A DNA stretch of 64,000 bases from Atriophallophorus winterbourni. Its lineage: Eukaryota > Platyhelminthes > Trematoda > Plagiorchiida > Microphallidae. The notes beneath the pieces were generated by a model, which was given only the letters and a program-made list of their open reading frames with translations, was not told the origin of the DNA and made no database searches. The position numbers and the translations under genes were made by a program. The stretch is taken from NCBI GenBank assembly GCA_013407085.1, contig JACCGJ010018690.1:33540-97539 (forward strand). Direction: 5' to 3'. Shown in pieces: positions 63,591 to 64,000 of the stretch (position 1 is the first letter of the stretch; every line of letters starts with the position of its first letter).

Positions 63591-63650
63591 ATCTTACTGT
63601 CTCCACCTGACGACGGCAAACAGCCAGAAACCGGTAGTGGTGTGTAAAGG
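63591..63650 (+). ncRNA. Hammerhead ribozyme, array copy 5
   Basis: Core and GUA triplet intact, C/A variant at 10.1/11.1. The outer helix I strand reads GTGTAAAGG, with one A replacing G compared with the other copies. Confidence 0.77.
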
Positions 63651-63835
63651 ATGGGGATGTGAGCAACACCTTACTTGTGGTCATTCAATAAGCGCCTTGA
63701 GTGCTTTGACCAAGAATCACTTTGTGATTCTGTGTCTGAAAATCGTGGTTCGTTGTACGAACCCTATATAACAGTTGGCATACAAGAATAATCTTGTTTA
63801 CCTTTTATCCACTGTTTCAAGGCTCACTGAACCTG

Positions 63836-63895
63836 ATCTTACTGTCTCCACCTGACGACGGCAAACAGCCAGAAACCGGTAGTGGTGTGTAAGGG
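63836..63895 (+). ncRNA. Hammerhead ribozyme, array copy 6
   Basis: Core CTGACGA at 63852-63858 and GUA triplet intact, C/A variant at 10.1/11.1. The rest of this monomer is cut by the window edge. Confidence 0.77.
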
Positions 63896-64000
63896 ATGGG
63901 GGATGTGAGCAACACATTACTTTGGTCATCCACAAGCGCCTTGAGTGCTTTGACCAAGAATCACTCTGTGATTCTGTGTCTGAACATCGTGGTTCGTTGT

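Larger units (their letters stand above)
62612..64000 (+). repeat. Tandem array of ~243-bp hammerhead-bearing monomers (retrozyme-like)
   Basis: Monomers start at 62612, 62855, 63097, 63339, 63582 and 63827, with spacing 243, 242, 242, 243 and 245 bp; the array runs off the window edge. Copies differ by only a few substitutions. Each monomer has a hammerhead ribozyme core on the plus strand, followed by a segment with TTTGGTCATCC, a GATTC...GAATC-type inverted motif and CAGTTGGCATACAAG. Known metazoan retrozymes are small non-coding tandem repeats of this size with type I hammerheads, thought to move through Penelope-like machinery. This assignment is by architecture, not by database match. 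Confidence 0.88.

Noticed and set aside
62612..64000. CRISPR array, suggested by regular repeats
   Set aside because: Whole ~243-bp units are repeated with no unique spacers, and the sequence is eukaryotic.

Overview
The window is eukaryotic and most likely comes from a digenean trematode (flatworm). The case rests on a gene with 31 coding exons, one intron of only 35 nt, a possible trans-splice acceptor just before a start codon, about 40% GC, and a dense load of non-LTR, Penelope-like and SINE-type retroelements. The species cannot be fixed from the sequence alone.

Two protein genes are supported. At 1164-2030 (+) lies an uninterrupted 288-codon homologue of proteasome assembly chaperone 1 (PSMG1/PAC1). 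Facing it tail to tail, and covering 2901-50776 on the minus strand, is an SBF1/SBF2 (MTMR5/MTMR13) homologue. I assembled its exons by hand. All 31 join in phase with GT-AG borders and give 2,499 residues, from an ATG with an in-frame stop upstream to a TGA. Domain order is DENN, SBF2 region, GRAM, inactive myotubularin-like phosphatase, C1, PH. Members of this family act as Rab guanine-nucleotide exchange factors and as non-catalytic partners of active myotubularins.

The introns hold dispersed repeats. The commonest is a SINE-like family of about 240 bp with a (CATA)n tail. Others are a GC-rich family of about 547 bp, two unassigned medium repeats, RTE-like LINE fragments and Penelope-like element (PLE) relics. 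From 51 kb to the right edge there is no recognisable host gene. That AT-rich stretch is a graveyard of CR1-like and other LINE relics.

The most unusual content is a set of hammerhead ribozyme motifs. A tandem array of about 243-bp monomers runs from 62.61 kb to the window edge. Each monomer carries a type I hammerhead core with a very short, self-complementary helix III. A second hammerhead with a near-perfect core and a very long helix I sits at 18.91-19.00 kb, but it has G at the cleavage position. A degenerate relative lies at 30.2 kb, and two related monomers without a recognisable ribozyme lie at 8.2 and 33.7 kb. This matches what is known of metazoan retrozymes and the hammerheads of Penelope-like elements. 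Two PLE relics are in the same window.
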